Shown: positions 1-9,261, counted from the first letter of the stretch. The stretch is DNA of 47,478 bases from Sorangium cellulosum (GCA_020720045.1 DYPH01000014.1:1-47478); one strand, 5' to 3'. Made by a program: numbers and translations. Notes: a model not told the origin generated them from the letters alone.

Positions 1-55
1 TTGCTTTGATCACATCCCGTGTAAATTGCAATTCCGAGCAGCTACCTAGGGCCGC

Positions 56-1879
56 TTAGAACTGGAGGCCGGTTCGGCCGACGGCGACCCAGGTCGGGGC
101 GGGGAGGGTTCCGTTGGCGTCGGCGAGGGCGCGGCCCGGGAAGAGGACGCCGGCTTGCGCGCCCCCCTGGAACACGATGCCCGACGGGAGCCGATGGCGG
201 GCCTCGACGCCGAGGTCGAGCTCGACGCCCAGATCGTGGGACCGGGGATCGCCGCCGCGGTAATTCGTGTACTTCCCCTTGGTTGCGACGCCGTAGGGGC
301 TCACGAGATCGGCGGTCGTCTGCGCGAAAAGGGCGCCCGCCTTGAGGTCGAGCCAGGGCTCCGGGCGGAAAATCGCCGTCGGGTTCATGTAGGCGGCCCC
401 GAAGACGCCGCCGTTCGACGGGAGGAGATCGACGCCGGGGGTCGGTCGGGCGCCGTTCGTAAGGAGCGGATCGGCCGCTGCCGTCGCCGCGCGGGCCGTG
501 TGCCAGCGGAGGACCTCGTCGAAGAGCACGAGGCCGACTTTGTGGTTCGGATCGAAGGTGAAGCGGCGCTCGGTTCGGTCGTAGGGGTTCGCGTCGCCGG
601 AGGCGTAACCGACCTCGACCTGCGTCACAAAGCTCCCATACATTTGGGAAATTCGCTTCGGGGTCACGCCGGGCGCGGCGGGTTCCGTCGCGACGTCGTC
701 GACGAGGGTGGTCCCGCCGCGCACAAAGCCGACGCGGGCGGCGAGCGCCTGGGAGGCGATGCGGGTCGGCCAGGCGTCGTTGGCGGTGTCGGCGTCGCGG
801 AGGAGGTTCGTCCGCCCGAAGATCGCCGCCGCCTCGACCTCGCCGAAGGCGAAGCCGGTCCGGTGGCCGGGGAGCGGGAGCGCGCCGTGGGCGGCGACGT
901 CAAGGGCGAGAATTTGCAACCGATCCCGGTACTCGGAGACGCCGGGGACCGAGTCTTTCGTGTTCCGCTGGTCGCGGGCGACGGCGAAGAGGCCGACCTG
1001 GTTCGGCCCCTTTTCGTAGTAGGCGGCGAGGACCCCTTGAAAGGCGACGTCGCCGCGGCTCAGGCGCGCCTGGTTGTCCCGGTAGACGAGGTCGGCGGCG
1101 AGGGCGACGGTGAACGGGCTCTTTTCGCCGAAGGGGCGCGTGCCGAAGAGGACCCGCTCGGCCATCTGGCCGTAACGGTAGTCGCCGAAGAGGTTCGGAT
1201 GATCGCCGTCGTTGGCGAGGATCCCCATGCCCCAGTGGTTCGGCTGCTGGCCGACGCGCAGGAGGCCGACCTTCGTCCGCCAGTCGACGTACAGCCAGCG
1301 CGGGACCAAGTAATTGCCAAGGTTTCCGCCGTTGTCGCGCGGGGCCGAGTCGGCGCCGACGCCGCGGGTCGTGTCTCCGAAGACGAAGCCGGTCGGGAAG
1401 TCGATCTGGCCGGTCACGACGACGTTCGGCCCGATGCGCACGCGGGGCGTCGCCCGGAGCCAGCCGGTCACGAAGGCCTTCTGGCCGAGGCTGCGACCGG
1501 TGAGCTGCGGGTTCTCGCCGAGGTCTTTCGTCGTCGGCTCGAGCAAAAATGCTCGCTGAAACTGGGCGCGGAGCTGGAACTCGCCGTCGAGCTCGAAGCG
1601 GAACGGTTCGTCGGCATCGAGGGGGCGCGGGACGATGCGCCCCGTCGGCTCCCGGAGGGCAACGATGCGATCCCACGGTGTGTTCCGCGGATCTTCCGGC
1701 GGCGTCAGGCGCGCCTGCTGGGCCGGCGTCGACGGAGACAAACGCGCCGGCTCCGGCTCCGGCTCCTCGGCCCACGCGGAAGGCGTGAGGGTGACCAGCG
1801 TCACGAACGCCGAGCAGCCGAACCAGGCACAGCAGGCAGAGAGCGCAATCGGGCGACGTCGTGCAGGATGCAAACGCAT
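56..1879 (-). CDS. putative outer-membrane beta-barrel protein (TIGR04551-like)
   Basis: Encodes about 607 residues. A signal peptide is visible: a basic N-terminus (MRLHPARRR), a hydrophobic stretch and a cleavage site after SAWA. The mature part is rich in alternating polar and aromatic residues (for example WLYVDWRTKVGLLRVG, and repeated GxxF/GxVE strands) and ends in LQF, a terminal aromatic typical of outer-membrane barrels. I chose the second Met (1879) because a GAGGGG ribosome site lies about 9 bases upstream and the signal peptide starts there; an upstream ATG at 1903 adds eight poor residues. It resembles the myxobacterial TIGR04551 family, from memory only. Function is unknown; a porin-like or surface role is inferred. 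It is the last gene of a minus-strand run. Confidence 0.7.
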   Translation of the reverse strand: MRLHPARRRPIALSACCAWFGCSAFVTLVTLTPSAWAEEPEPEPARLSPSTPAQQARLTPPEDPRNTPWDRIVALREPTGRIVPRPLDADEPFRFELDGEFQLRAQFQRAFLLEPTTKDLGENPQLTGRSLGQKAFVTGWLRATPRVRIGPNVVVTGQIDFPTGFVFGDTTRGVGADSAPRDNGGNLGNYLVPRWLYVDWRTKVGLLRVGQQPNHWGMGILANDGDHPNLFGDYRYGQMAERVLFGTRPFGEKSPFTVALAADLVYRDNQARLSRGDVAFQGVLAAYYEKGPNQVGLFAVARDQRNTKDSVPGVSEYRDRLQILALDVAAHGALPLPGHRTGFAFGEVEAAAIFGRTNLLRDADTANDAWPTRIASQALAARVGFVRGGTTLVDDVATEPAAPGVTPKRISQMYGSFVTQVEVGYASGDANPYDRTERRFTFDPNHKVGLVLFDEVLRWHTARAATAAADPLLTNGARPTPGVDLLPSNGGVFGAAYMNPTAIFRPEPWLDLKAGALFAQTTADLVSPYGVATKGKYTNYRGGDPRSHDLGVELDLGVEARHRLPSGIVFQGGAQAGVLFPGRALADANGTLPAPTWVAVGRTGLQF

Positions 1880-1929
1880 AAAAGCGACCCCTCGGTACCA
1901 CATCGCGGGGCGACGGTTTGGGCGAGTCG

Positions 1930-3183
1930 CTACTTCCGCAGGGCGAGCGCCGCTTCCACGCGCCCGTTCGCGCGGGTGACGACGAAGAGGTACGCGTCGC
2001 TGCCTGCGGGCTCGGCCGTCCCGCCGTACACCGTGTCGCTTGTGTGGATCGGGAGGTCGCTCAGGACGAGGTTTCCAATGGGGCCCGTCAAAGGGGGGCC
2101 GGCGGCGTCGCGGGGGTTCGGGCGGGGGGCGCCGTTGGTGGGCGCCCCGATCGCGTAACTGGCGCGGACGGCGGCCGCCCCGGCGGCGCTCTTGGCGCGG
2201 CGCTCGCGGAGACCGCCGACCGGTGCCAGGGCGAGCGTGGTCGTCGTCGTGCCGCGGGCCGCGCGGAAGCAGACGTAGAACCCGCCGTCGGCGACCGGCG
2301 CGTGGAGGGCCGCCAAGATGGGGGCTGCGGAGAGATCGTCGATGAACGCCGCCTCTTCCCCCTTGCGCGCCGTCGCGACGACGAGCGTGTACGGCGTACC
2401 TGGGAGATCCCGGCGGACGAAGGCACCGTGGGCGGTCGTGACGCCGCGCGCTTCGCCGTTCACACAGACGCCGCGCTCGCTGTTCGCCGCTTCGAGGGCA
2501 AAATCGGCGGTGGCAAACACGCCCCCCTCGCTCGTCGCCGGCGGCGCGCAGGTGCCAAGAACGCGCACATTGCTGACGGTCGGGTCGGTCGGCAGGCCGA
2601 AGATGCCGGTCACCGGCGTCGTGGTCACGGCAAAGCCGGCGGTCGCACCAAACCGGACGGTCACTCCGTCGGTGGTGCGCCCGATCCCGGCGGCGAGCCC
2701 TTCCAGGAGGGGGCCGCCTTCGTAGGTGAGGACCGCCCCCCAGCCGGCGCGCTGGGGATCGATCCGGAACCCGCCCGCGGCGGCCGGCGCGATGGGAAGG
2801 AAGAGTTCTTTCGACCCTTTGCGGAGTTCGGCGCGGAAGGCGGCGAGGCCGGCGTCGGTCAGCCCGGCAGCGACCGCCTCCGGGGCCATCGCGCGCGGGG
2901 TCGGGCCGCTCCCCCCTTCCGACGCCGTCGCCGTGCAGCCGGGGAGGAGTGTGAGGCCCGGTGTCTCTTGAAAGGCGAACTTCGCCCCCGGCGCCGGCGC
3001 GTTCGGAGCCCCTAGCGACGCTGCGGTTGGGCCCGACGGGGCCGGTCGGCCCTCCGGTTGCGCGGCGACGGCGCCTCCGTCCGGGCAGACCGGCGTCGGG
3101 GCGGCGGCGGCACAGGCGGTAGCCGCGACCGTGACCGCGACGGAGAGCGTGAAGGGGACAACTGCAGAGCGATTTCGCAACAT
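1930..3183 (-). CDS. secreted protein of unknown function, possible lipoprotein
   Basis: Encodes 417 residues. The N-terminus (MLRNRSAVVPFTLSVAVTVA) is a signal peptide, followed by ATAC, a weak lipobox, so the protein may be lipid-anchored at about Cys24. A Pro/Ala-rich linker runs to about residue 65, and the rest is a soluble Ala/Gly-rich domain that I do not recognise. Two regions look like similar half-domains (ending around VLTYEGGPL and VVATARKGEEAAF), which suggests an internal duplication of a beta-rich fold, but that is a weak impression. It lies 18 bases downstream of the protease gene on the same strand and 50 bases upstream of the barrel gene, so these may be co-transcribed. Confidence 0.6.
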   Translation of the reverse strand: MLRNRSAVVPFTLSVAVTVAATACAAAAPTPVCPDGGAVAAQPEGRPAPSGPTAASLGAPNAPAPGAKFAFQETPGLTLLPGCTATASEGGSGPTPRAMAPEAVAAGLTDAGLAAFRAELRKGSKELFLPIAPAAAGGFRIDPQRAGWGAVLTYEGGPLLEGLAAGIGRTTDGVTVRFGATAGFAVTTTPVTGIFGLPTDPTVSNVRVLGTCAPPATSEGGVFATADFALEAANSERGVCVNGEARGVTTAHGAFVRRDLPGTPYTLVVATARKGEEAAFIDDLSAAPILAALHAPVADGGFYVCFRAARGTTTTTLALAPVGGLRERRAKSAAGAAAVRASYAIGAPTNGAPRPNPRDAAGPPLTGPIGNLVLSDLPIHTSDTVYGGTAEPAGSDAYLFVVTRANGRVEAALALRK

Positions 3184-3201
3184 TTCAAAAGCCTTTCGAG
3201 G

Positions 3202-4134
3202 TCAGTCGGCGAAGGAGCTTGCGGGGAGCTGGCTCCGGAGCCAGGGGCCGATTCCGTTGCCGAGGGCGACGTCGGCGCCCCAGGTCGAGACGTCGGTCGG
3301 CTTGCTCCCCCAGAACCCGAAGGAGTGGACACCGACAATCGCGCCGCGTCCATCGAAGCTTGGCCCGCCGGAGTCGCCGGGGGCGGTTGAGGCCTTCCCG
3401 CCGGCGCCAAGCCCGCGGAAGTAAAAGAGGGAGGGGGCGTCGGCGCCGGTGGCGACGAGCGTGGCGTAGGCGAACTTCCGCATCGCGAGGAGGTCGCCGT
3501 CGTTGCCGTCCATGCCCCCTTGGGAGCCGGCCCCGGCGACGGCGATCGTCGTCCCGTTCGGCACGCGCCGCGTGGAAATCCGCGAGTAGGTCGCGAGCGG
3601 GATCTGCCGAACGCGCACCAGCGCGATATCCCAGGGGCAGGCGGCGAGGACCTGACTCACGCTTCCGGTGGCGGTTCCGGAGCAGCCGCGCCCTTCGAGC
3701 TCGCCGGGCGGGAGCGTCGTCGAAACGACCTGGAGCGCTTGGCTCATCGGCGGTTCGTCGGCGTCGCGCCCTTGCGGGTTCGGGATCCAGGGGAGGAGGT
3801 CGTTGGGGGCGAAGCCGAGCCAGTAGCCGCCGGCCATCCGGTGCCGGAGGGCGCCGTTCGACGCGACGACGCAGTGGGCGGCGGTGAGGAAGGTGTCGAC
3901 GGAGACGCGCGTCGCCGTGCAGTCGGCGTGCCCGGAGCCGGGGAGGTCGACGAAAGCGACGACCGAGGAGAGGAGGTTCCGCGTGTCGGCGAAGCCGCCG
4001 GCGAGCTCATCGCCGGAGCCGGCGGAGGTGTCGTCGACCTCGGTGGTGCAGCCCACAAGCGGTGCCGAGAGCGGCAAAAAGAGGGCAAACGCGAGGGCGA
4101 GGCGGGGGGCACGAGCTTGGGTGTAGGGACGCAT
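3202..4134 (-). CDS. trypsin-like serine protease, lipoprotein (S1 family)
   Basis: Encodes 310 residues of a chymotrypsin-fold peptidase. The signal peptide ends in the lipobox LVGC, so Cys29 should be lipidated and the enzyme tethered to a membrane. The catalytic triad is complete: His87 in TAAHC, Asp169 in DIALVRV and Ser255 in GDSGGP. Cysteines near residues 72 and 88 fit the usual disulfide around the His loop. The residue six before the Ser is a small one (Ser249 region), so specificity cannot be read with confidence. It is likely a secreted protease for predation or for processing surface proteins, which is inference. It is followed 18 bases later by the 417-residue secreted protein gene. 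Confidence 0.88.
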   Translation of the reverse strand: MRPYTQARAPRLALAFALFLPLSAPLVGCTTEVDDTSAGSGDELAGGFADTRNLLSSVVAFVDLPGSGHADCTATRVSVDTFLTAAHCVVASNGALRHRMAGGYWLGFAPNDLLPWIPNPQGRDADEPPMSQALQVVSTTLPPGELEGRGCSGTATGSVSQVLAACPWDIALVRVRQIPLATYSRISTRRVPNGTTIAVAGAGSQGGMDGNDGDLLAMRKFAYATLVATGADAPSLFYFRGLGAGGKASTAPGDSGGPSFDGRGAIVGVHSFGFWGSKPTDVSTWGADVALGNGIGPWLRSQLPASSFAD

Positions 4135-4150
4135 GCCCCCCGGTCGTCCA

Positions 4151-4187
4151 CGGCGCCGGTTTGTTGCGTGGAAAGTGACCGGCGCCG
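4151..4187. repeat. inverted repeat between deacetylase and protease genes
   Basis: Perfect 10-bp arms CGGCGCCGGT and ACCGGCGCCG lie about 17 bases apart in the gap between two minus-strand genes. A run of A follows the arm on the plus strand, so neither direction gives the hairpin-then-T layout of an intrinsic terminator. It could be an operator or an RNA hairpin ahead of the protease gene. No function can be assigned. Confidence 0.5.
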
Positions 4188-4207
4188 AAAAAAGGCCTCG
4201 AGTCGCG

Positions 4208-5389
4208 TCAGTCGCAGCGGGTCGAAGCGTCGCCGCGGACGACGCAGGCGCAGCTCGTCTGCGATTTGCCGTCGTAGTCGACGCAGATCGCGCCGGAGCC
4301 GGTCTTCGACCAGAGGCAGTCGCGGCCGGAAGAGCCGCAGGCGCTCGCGACCGCCGGGCGTGCTTGCGTGCACGGGGTCGACGTCCCGGTCACGAGGCAG
4401 CCGCACGCGACGCTCGCGCCGTCTTTCGCGCAGGTCGCCCCTTTTCCGAAGGACGACCAAATGCAGGCGGTTCCGCCGCTTGCGCCGCAGGTCTGCCCGA
4501 CGGTCGCTCGCGGCGCCGGATCTTCGCAGTCCTGGCAGGTCGGCTTGGCGTCGTTCGGCATCCCCTTGGCGCCAGCGAGCGCCTGCACGGACGGGGAGGC
4601 GGTCGGGAGCGCGAACTTGTAGCCGGCGGTCTTCATCCACGGGACGAGGAGCTTCACCATCTCCACGGTCTGCGACTTCAGGTCGTGCATCAGGATGAAG
4701 CCCCGCTTCGCGCTGCGGAGCATCGCCTGGTAGCCGGTGAGGCAGGTGGCGACCGAGGTGTTCGACGACCAGCAGGCGTAGTCGGCTTTGTAGTTCACGC
4801 CGCCGATCTGCACGTTGTCGCCGGCGCTCCAGTGGATCGGCCCGAGGTAGTCGACCTTGAGGCGGCTGTTGAGCGTCGCCGACGTCGTCGCGTCCCAGCT
4901 CCCGCCCGGCGTCCGAAGGAGGAAGGGGCCCCGCGGCTGGAGGGCGGCGATGTCGCTATGGACGCGCATGACCTCGTCGACCTGCGTGTCAGCGGAGAGC
5001 GACGCGTAGCGAGTGCTGTTGCACGGCGCGGCCGTGGCGCCCGCGTAGCAGTGATTTTCGGTGTGGTTCGCGAGGAGGTGGCCGGCCTTGACGATCGCGC
5101 TCAGCCGCCGCTGGTAGGCGCTGTCGCCCCGGTGGTAGCCGTTGACGAAGAAGGTCGCGGCGATCCCCTGGTCGTGGAGCCAGTTGGCGAGCCCTTCGGT
5201 GACGGCGCTCGGCCCGTCGTCGAAGGTGAGGGCGAAGGTCCCGACGGGGAGATCGAGCCCTTTCAAGTTCGACGGCGACGTGAGTTCGTCCCCCTCGGGG
5301 GAAGCGACCTCTTCGGCCTCTCCGCCGCAGGCAGCGGCCGCCACGAGAAGGGCAAACGGGAGCACGGCGAGGGGGAAGAACTTGCGCAT
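4208..5389 (-). CDS. polysaccharide deacetylase lipoprotein (NodB/CE4) with Cys-rich tail
   Basis: Encodes 393 residues. A signal peptide ends at AAAC (Cys21, lipobox). The NodB-fold catalytic domain spans about residues 50-265: TFDDGPS (Asp57 base, Asp58 metal ligand), NHTENH (His109 and His113 metal ligands), RTPGGSWD (motif 3) and FILMHD (motif 5 His). CE4 enzymes remove N- or O-acetyl groups from chitin, peptidoglycan or other glycans in a metal-dependent reaction. Residues 284-393 form a cysteine-rich tail with two similar modules (about 298-333 and 347-383), each with a C-I/L-W-S...C...C-x-C pattern, which may bind glycan or cell wall. A 42-bp repeat array begins about 50 bases upstream of its start. 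Confidence 0.88.
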   Translation of the reverse strand: MRKFFPLAVLPFALLVAAAACGGEAEEVASPEGDELTSPSNLKGLDLPVGTFALTFDDGPSAVTEGLANWLHDQGIAATFFVNGYHRGDSAYQRRLSAIVKAGHLLANHTENHCYAGATAAPCNSTRYASLSADTQVDEVMRVHSDIAALQPRGPFLLRTPGGSWDATTSATLNSRLKVDYLGPIHWSAGDNVQIGGVNYKADYACWSSNTSVATCLTGYQAMLRSAKRGFILMHDLKSQTVEMVKLLVPWMKTAGYKFALPTASPSVQALAGAKGMPNDAKPTCQDCEDPAPRATVGQTCGASGGTACIWSSFGKGATCAKDGASVACGCLVTGTSTPCTQARPAVASACGSSGRDCLWSKTGSGAICVDYDGKSQTSCACVVRGDASTRCD

Positions 5390-5439
5390 CCCTCCAAGGT
5401 CTCACAGGCGACGGCAACCTTGCAATGCCTGAGGCGGCG

Positions 5440-5760
5440 CCGAGCGAACGAACGCTCCGAAGAGCCCGCGAACAGGCATGTGGGGGCGATCGATCGCTCG
5501 AAAGTGCCCGTCAACAGGCGTTGGGGAGCGATCGATGGCTCGGAGGCGGCTGCGAAGAGGCGTTTGGGAGCGATCAATCGCTCGAAAGAGGCCGCCAACA
5601 GGCACTCGGGAGCGATCGATCGCTCAAAAGTGGCCGCCAACAGGCACTCGGGAGCGATCAATGGCTCGGAGGCGGCTACGAACAGGCGTTCGGGAGCGAT
5701 CGATCGCTCGAAAAAGCCTGCAAACAGGTGTTTAGGAGCGATCGATGGCTCGCTTGGTTG
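5440..5760. repeat. 42-bp tandem palindromic repeat array A (8 units)
   Basis: Eight units recur at an exact 42-bp period, with core starts at 5444, 5486, 5528, 5570, 5612, 5654, 5696 and 5738. The core is GCGATCGATCGC within AGCGATCGATCGCT; some units carry GATCAATC or GATGGC variants, and the first is diverged (GCGAACGAACGC). Spacers alternate between two related forms (GTGGCCGCCAACAGG-like and GGCGGCTGCGAAGAGG-like). The same family forms a second array at 11.5 kb. No gene is apparent in 5390-5899 apart from this array. Because 42 is a multiple of 3, several frames stay open across it; this looks incidental. Confidence 0.93.
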
Positions 5761-5780
5761 GGAATCGCCAGCCTCTGACC

Positions 5781-5827
5781 GCGCGTCCGTACGGTCGCGC
5801 TGAAATCTCTTGTTTCTGTTTTTTTTT
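5781..5827 (+). terminator. possible intrinsic terminator downstream of array A
   Basis: A hairpin GCGCG-TCCG-TACGGT-CGCGC (5781-5800) is followed after about 10 bases by a T-rich tract ending in nine T (5819-5827). The gap between stem and T run is longer than usual, so this is a weak call. If real, it would stop plus-strand transcription coming out of the repeat array, before the lipoprotein gene at 5900. Confidence 0.3.
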
Positions 5828-5899
5828 CGGCACCTTGGGATCGCCTTCGGCGCGGACGGCTTTCGTCCCGACCTCCGACGGCATGCAAGGAGTACCGCC

Positions 5900-6415
5900 A
5901 TGAGATGGTTTTGGATTTGTGTAGGTTTGCCGGCACTTGCCGCGTGTTCCCACGGGGAACCGGGCACGGACGTCGGAAGTCAGTCGCAGGCAGTCGTGGC
6001 CGCCGCGAAGCCGGCGCCGAGTAGCGAAGGCCGGGCGCTGCCGTCCGCGAGCGCTCGTGGCTTCGCGCCCCTGGACCCAGTTCCGGCGGGGCCTGCCGAG
6101 GCGCCGAAGCGTGGCGACGATGGCACGCCACTCCCCACGAAGGTCGTGTCGTTCACGGAGCCAGCTCCCGACCCAGAACGCGATGTGACCGCCGCTCGCC
6201 GCGCCGACAAAGCGCAAGCCTCCCGGGACAAGGGGGAATCGAAAGACGCGACGCAATTGCCTGCGCCAGTGTCGGCGGCGGCGCTCGCAAAGCAACATGC
6301 CTATCTCGCGAAGGCGGCGGAGCGCCTTGCAGCGCGTGGGGGGAAAGAATCTGACGAAGACGGTGCTGCCGAGGCCGCATCGAAAGCCGCCGCTCTCGCA
6401 GGAGGTGCCAAATGA
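5900..6415 (+). CDS. small secreted lipoprotein, first gene of a protease operon
   Basis: Encodes 171 residues. I chose the ATG at 5900 because AAGGAG sits about 7 bases upstream and the signal peptide (MRWFWICVGLPALAAC, lipobox LAAC) starts there. The mature chain is Ala/Pro/Lys-rich and low in complexity, with a predicted charged helical segment near residues 125-160. No family is recognised. Its TGA overlaps the ATG of the next gene (ATGA at 6412), so it is translationally coupled to the metalloprotease and may be an accessory or tethering factor for it. That role is inferred from position only. Confidence 0.75.
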   Translation: MRWFWICVGLPALAACSHGEPGTDVGSQSQAVVAAAKPAPSSEGRALPSASARGFAPLDPVPAGPAEAPKRGDDGTPLPTKVVSFTEPAPDPERDVTAARRADKAQASRDKGESKDATQLPAPVSAAALAKQHAYLAKAAERLAARGGKESDEDGAAEAASKAAALAGGAK

Positions 6416-9261
6416 AAAAGGCTTTTGCAGGTTTGCTTGCGGCCGCCGCGACGCTAGCGGTTACGTCCTCCGCACGTGCCGCCGCGAGCGTCACCGACGG
6501 GACCGCGGGCGCCTTTGCCATTCGATCGGTCTACGTTCCCGCCGGCTGCACGGTGACGGCGATGACGACGGGGCTGTCGGCAGGCGCCGACCCGATCCTC
6601 CACGTTCAGGCACCGAACGGCGCTTTCGTCGCAGGAAACGACGACTACGCCGGGATGGGCACCGGCTCCCGCGTCGACTTTTACCAACCGACGGCCCAGA
6701 CGCTCACCTTCCTCGTGCGTGCCTACGACGCGAGCTACGAGGGCAGCGGGACGCTCTCGGTCCAACAGAGTGGCGCGGCCTGTGGCTCCGCCTACAGTTC
6801 GTCGCTCGTCTTCAAGGCCGGTCTCCGCGTCGACCTGGGCTCGACGGCCTGGAACACGCGGCTTCGAACGGTTCAGCCACCCGGCGGGCTCTACGACACG
6901 GTGATGCTTTACGTCACGACGACCCCCGCTCACGCGCTGAGCTATGATGACGACGCCGGGATGAACTTCAGCTCGAAAATCGACGTCGGCTCGACGCAGG
7001 CATGTGCTTCGGCGTGTTACGCGGTCATCGGTGGCTACGGAGACACGGGCGCCGTTCGGCTCACCCGGGACGATGACGTGCTCTGGAGCGATGCCGATGG
7101 CGACGGTCTCGGTGCTGGGCTTGAGCAGGTGCTCCTCACAAGCGCTTCAAACTCCGACACCGACGGCGATGGCATCTCCGACGGCACGGAGGTGATGGGG
7201 ATCGACGATCTTTACGGTCGTTATCCCTTCTACGGGGCCTCGCCGACGCAACGCGATCTCTTCCTCGAAGACGATTGGCGAAAGTGCGTCCCAGGTGCGC
7301 CATTAGACGGGCCGTGCGTGGACGGTACCGGCAGTGTCAACGTCGATCTGTATCGTTGGGGACCGGCCCAAGTTGCCATCATGGTCGCCAAGTTTACCGA
7401 CGCGAACATTCGTGTTCATGTCGACAACGGCATCACCCCCGTGGGCACGACCACCGACTACGGGAACTGGGGAGGAGCGACTTCCGTCGACGGATCGAAT
7501 CCAGAAGAAGCCTACGTCGGTTGCGACTACCTGACTGCCGGGCGCAACGGTTTTCACGGCCTCTTTTCAAGCGACGGAGCTGGGGGTGTCTCGGGGGTTC
7601 GAGCGCGCTGCTTCCTGTCGGGGCAGGACGCGAGTGCCGGGAGCCATGAATTCGGCCACGCGCTCGGCCTCGACCACCACGGCAAACGCGTAACCACGCC
7701 CTTGAACTGCAAGCCGAACTACCCGTCGTTGATGAACTATGCCTACGACAACGGCAGCAGCGACCGGGTCAACGCGCGTTTTTCGCACGCGACGCGAATG
7801 ACCACTTCCGCGGGCATTCCCGTGACCCTCAATCCGAGCCTCCTCATCGAGTCGGATGGAGTCGGCCCCTACACGACCGACAAGCACAACCTCCTTGCGA
7901 CGAAGCCGTTTGCACTTGACCTTACGGCACAAGGGGTCGACTGGGACCGCGATGGTGTTATTTCCTCGGTCCCGACACGTGCCGCCATCAGCTGGAACGT
8001 GGAATCGAATGCCGATTGTGGTGCAGGGACCTACGCGCTCGACGAGTGGAACAACCGGGGAGAGTCGACGCACATGGCGCTCGGCTGGATGCCGGAAGGG
8101 GGCACGGCGCCCCTGCCACGGCTCTTCTGGGTCAATCGGCGCTTCGTCGACGATCAGCTCATGTACCGGTATGTCGCGAAGCCCAACTCTCTACCCGCAA
8201 ACGGCAAGTGGGAGCTCGCGCGCTCGTGCGGAGAAACGCCGAATGACGACTGCAATACGCAGTGGTACCCGAGCCGGACCAATCTCCCGTTGCCGATCCC
8301 GGTCCCGTTCGCATCGATCCTTCCGACGGCCGTCGTCGGCTACAACGCGCCGGGGTCCAATCAGGCCCATGTCGTCGTCTTCGCAAACCTAAAAGGTCAA
8401 AACCAGATCGCGTACGTCGTCTTCAACGGCACGTCGTGGTCGACCGTGCAGAACTTTCCGGGAGATTTCGCTGCGAGCGGGCCGCCAACCGCGGTTCGTC
8501 AAGGCGATTATCTGTATGTGTACGCGCCGTACAATGGGCGTCTCCGCGAGTGGTATTACAACATCTTGACCAACCAGTGGTCCGGTCCCAACGATCAATA
8601 CGATTCGAACTTTCAATTGCTTCCTGTGGGGAATGCCGGGGCCACCGTCACGGTGGGGTACCTATCGGTCTCGGGTACGACCTTTTTCGGAAAGGTGATC
8701 GCCTACGTCGATACGAACGACGTTCTTCGTACCGCCTACCGCGACGTACTCTGGCAGGCTCTACCGGCGCCCTACTCGAAGCGCACGAGAGGTCTGTTTG
8801 GCGTGTACACGGAGACTCCGTATTCCGTGTTTGAACGTCCGAGTATCAGCTATGTCCCTGCCGGCGCCAATCAGCTCGCTTCCGTGGGACGCTACTACAT
8901 CGCCTGGAACGGCCGCGCACAAACCGACGCAATTGGTCCGGCCTACCTTGTGATGTCTCAGGGGAATGTCGTCGATTCGACGACCGGTTTCCGACAGTAC
9001 AAATGGAACATTCCAAAGACCCGATTCATCAACGCCGAGGCTTCAATGCGAGGAAGCATCGCGACGATCTTCGACCCTGCTTACGACACAAACCTTCACG
9101 CGGCGTGGGCGAGTGCCGGATTTGATGAAGACGCTGCCCCGAAGTTTGCCCCAATCGCCGACGACATCGTCGACGCTCCCATCCGGGATGTGAATGACCT
9201 TTTCATCCTTCACAGCAATATGGCGTGCAGCCTCTATAACCCCGGGGCTTGCCCCCAATGA
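6412..9261 (+). CDS. secreted zinc metalloprotease (metzincin type) with Ca-binding repeats
   Basis: Encodes 949 residues. The signal peptide MKKAFAGLLAAAATLAVTSS ends near ARAAA. Residues 25-220 look like two beta-sandwich (PPC-like) modules. Residues 227-260 hold two acidic calcium-loop repeats (DADGDG and DTDGDG, thrombospondin-3-like). The catalytic motif HEFGHALGLDH gives the full metzincin HExxHxxGxxH pattern (His412, Glu413, His416, His422), and SLMNY near residue 441 fits a Met-turn. Residues 550-949 form a beta-rich, aromatic region (repeats such as AYVVFNGTSW) that resembles propeller or lectin blades. It should be exported and cleave extracellular protein. It is the middle gene of a three-gene operon with ATGA overlaps on both sides. 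Confidence 0.85.
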   Translation: MKKAFAGLLAAAATLAVTSSARAAASVTDGTAGAFAIRSVYVPAGCTVTAMTTGLSAGADPILHVQAPNGAFVAGNDDYAGMGTGSRVDFYQPTAQTLTFLVRAYDASYEGSGTLSVQQSGAACGSAYSSSLVFKAGLRVDLGSTAWNTRLRTVQPPGGLYDTVMLYVTTTPAHALSYDDDAGMNFSSKIDVGSTQACASACYAVIGGYGDTGAVRLTRDDDVLWSDADGDGLGAGLEQVLLTSASNSDTDGDGISDGTEVMGIDDLYGRYPFYGASPTQRDLFLEDDWRKCVPGAPLDGPCVDGTGSVNVDLYRWGPAQVAIMVAKFTDANIRVHVDNGITPVGTTTDYGNWGGATSVDGSNPEEAYVGCDYLTAGRNGFHGLFSSDGAGGVSGVRARCFLSGQDASAGSHEFGHALGLDHHGKRVTTPLNCKPNYPSLMNYAYDNGSSDRVNARFSHATRMTTSAGIPVTLNPSLLIESDGVGPYTTDKHNLLATKPFALDLTAQGVDWDRDGVISSVPTRAAISWNVESNADCGAGTYALDEWNNRGESTHMALGWMPEGGTAPLPRLFWVNRRFVDDQLMYRYVAKPNSLPANGKWELARSCGETPNDDCNTQWYPSRTNLPLPIPVPFASILPTAVVGYNAPGSNQAHVVVFANLKGQNQIAYVVFNGTSWSTVQNFPGDFAASGPPTAVRQGDYLYVYAPYNGRLREWYYNILTNQWSGPNDQYDSNFQLLPVGNAGATVTVGYLSVSGTTFFGKVIAYVDTNDVLRTAYRDVLWQALPAPYSKRTRGLFGVYTETPYSVFERPSISYVPAGANQLASVGRYYIAWNGRAQTDAIGPAYLVMSQGNVVDSTTGFRQYKWNIPKTRFINAEASMRGSIATIFDPAYDTNLHAAWASAGFDEDAAPKFAPIADDIVDAPIRDVNDLFILHSNMACSLYNPGACPQ

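Noticed and set aside
5440-5760. CRISPR array
   Set aside because: The spacers between the cores are similar to each other, the period is only 42 bp with no unique spacers, and no cas gene is present.
4133-5803. A 556-residue plus-strand open frame that includes the 42-bp array as 14-residue repeats
   Set aside because: It runs antisense to the clearly real polysaccharide deacetylase gene and through GC-rich sequence. Open frames on both strands follow from the base composition and from the unit length being a multiple of 3.
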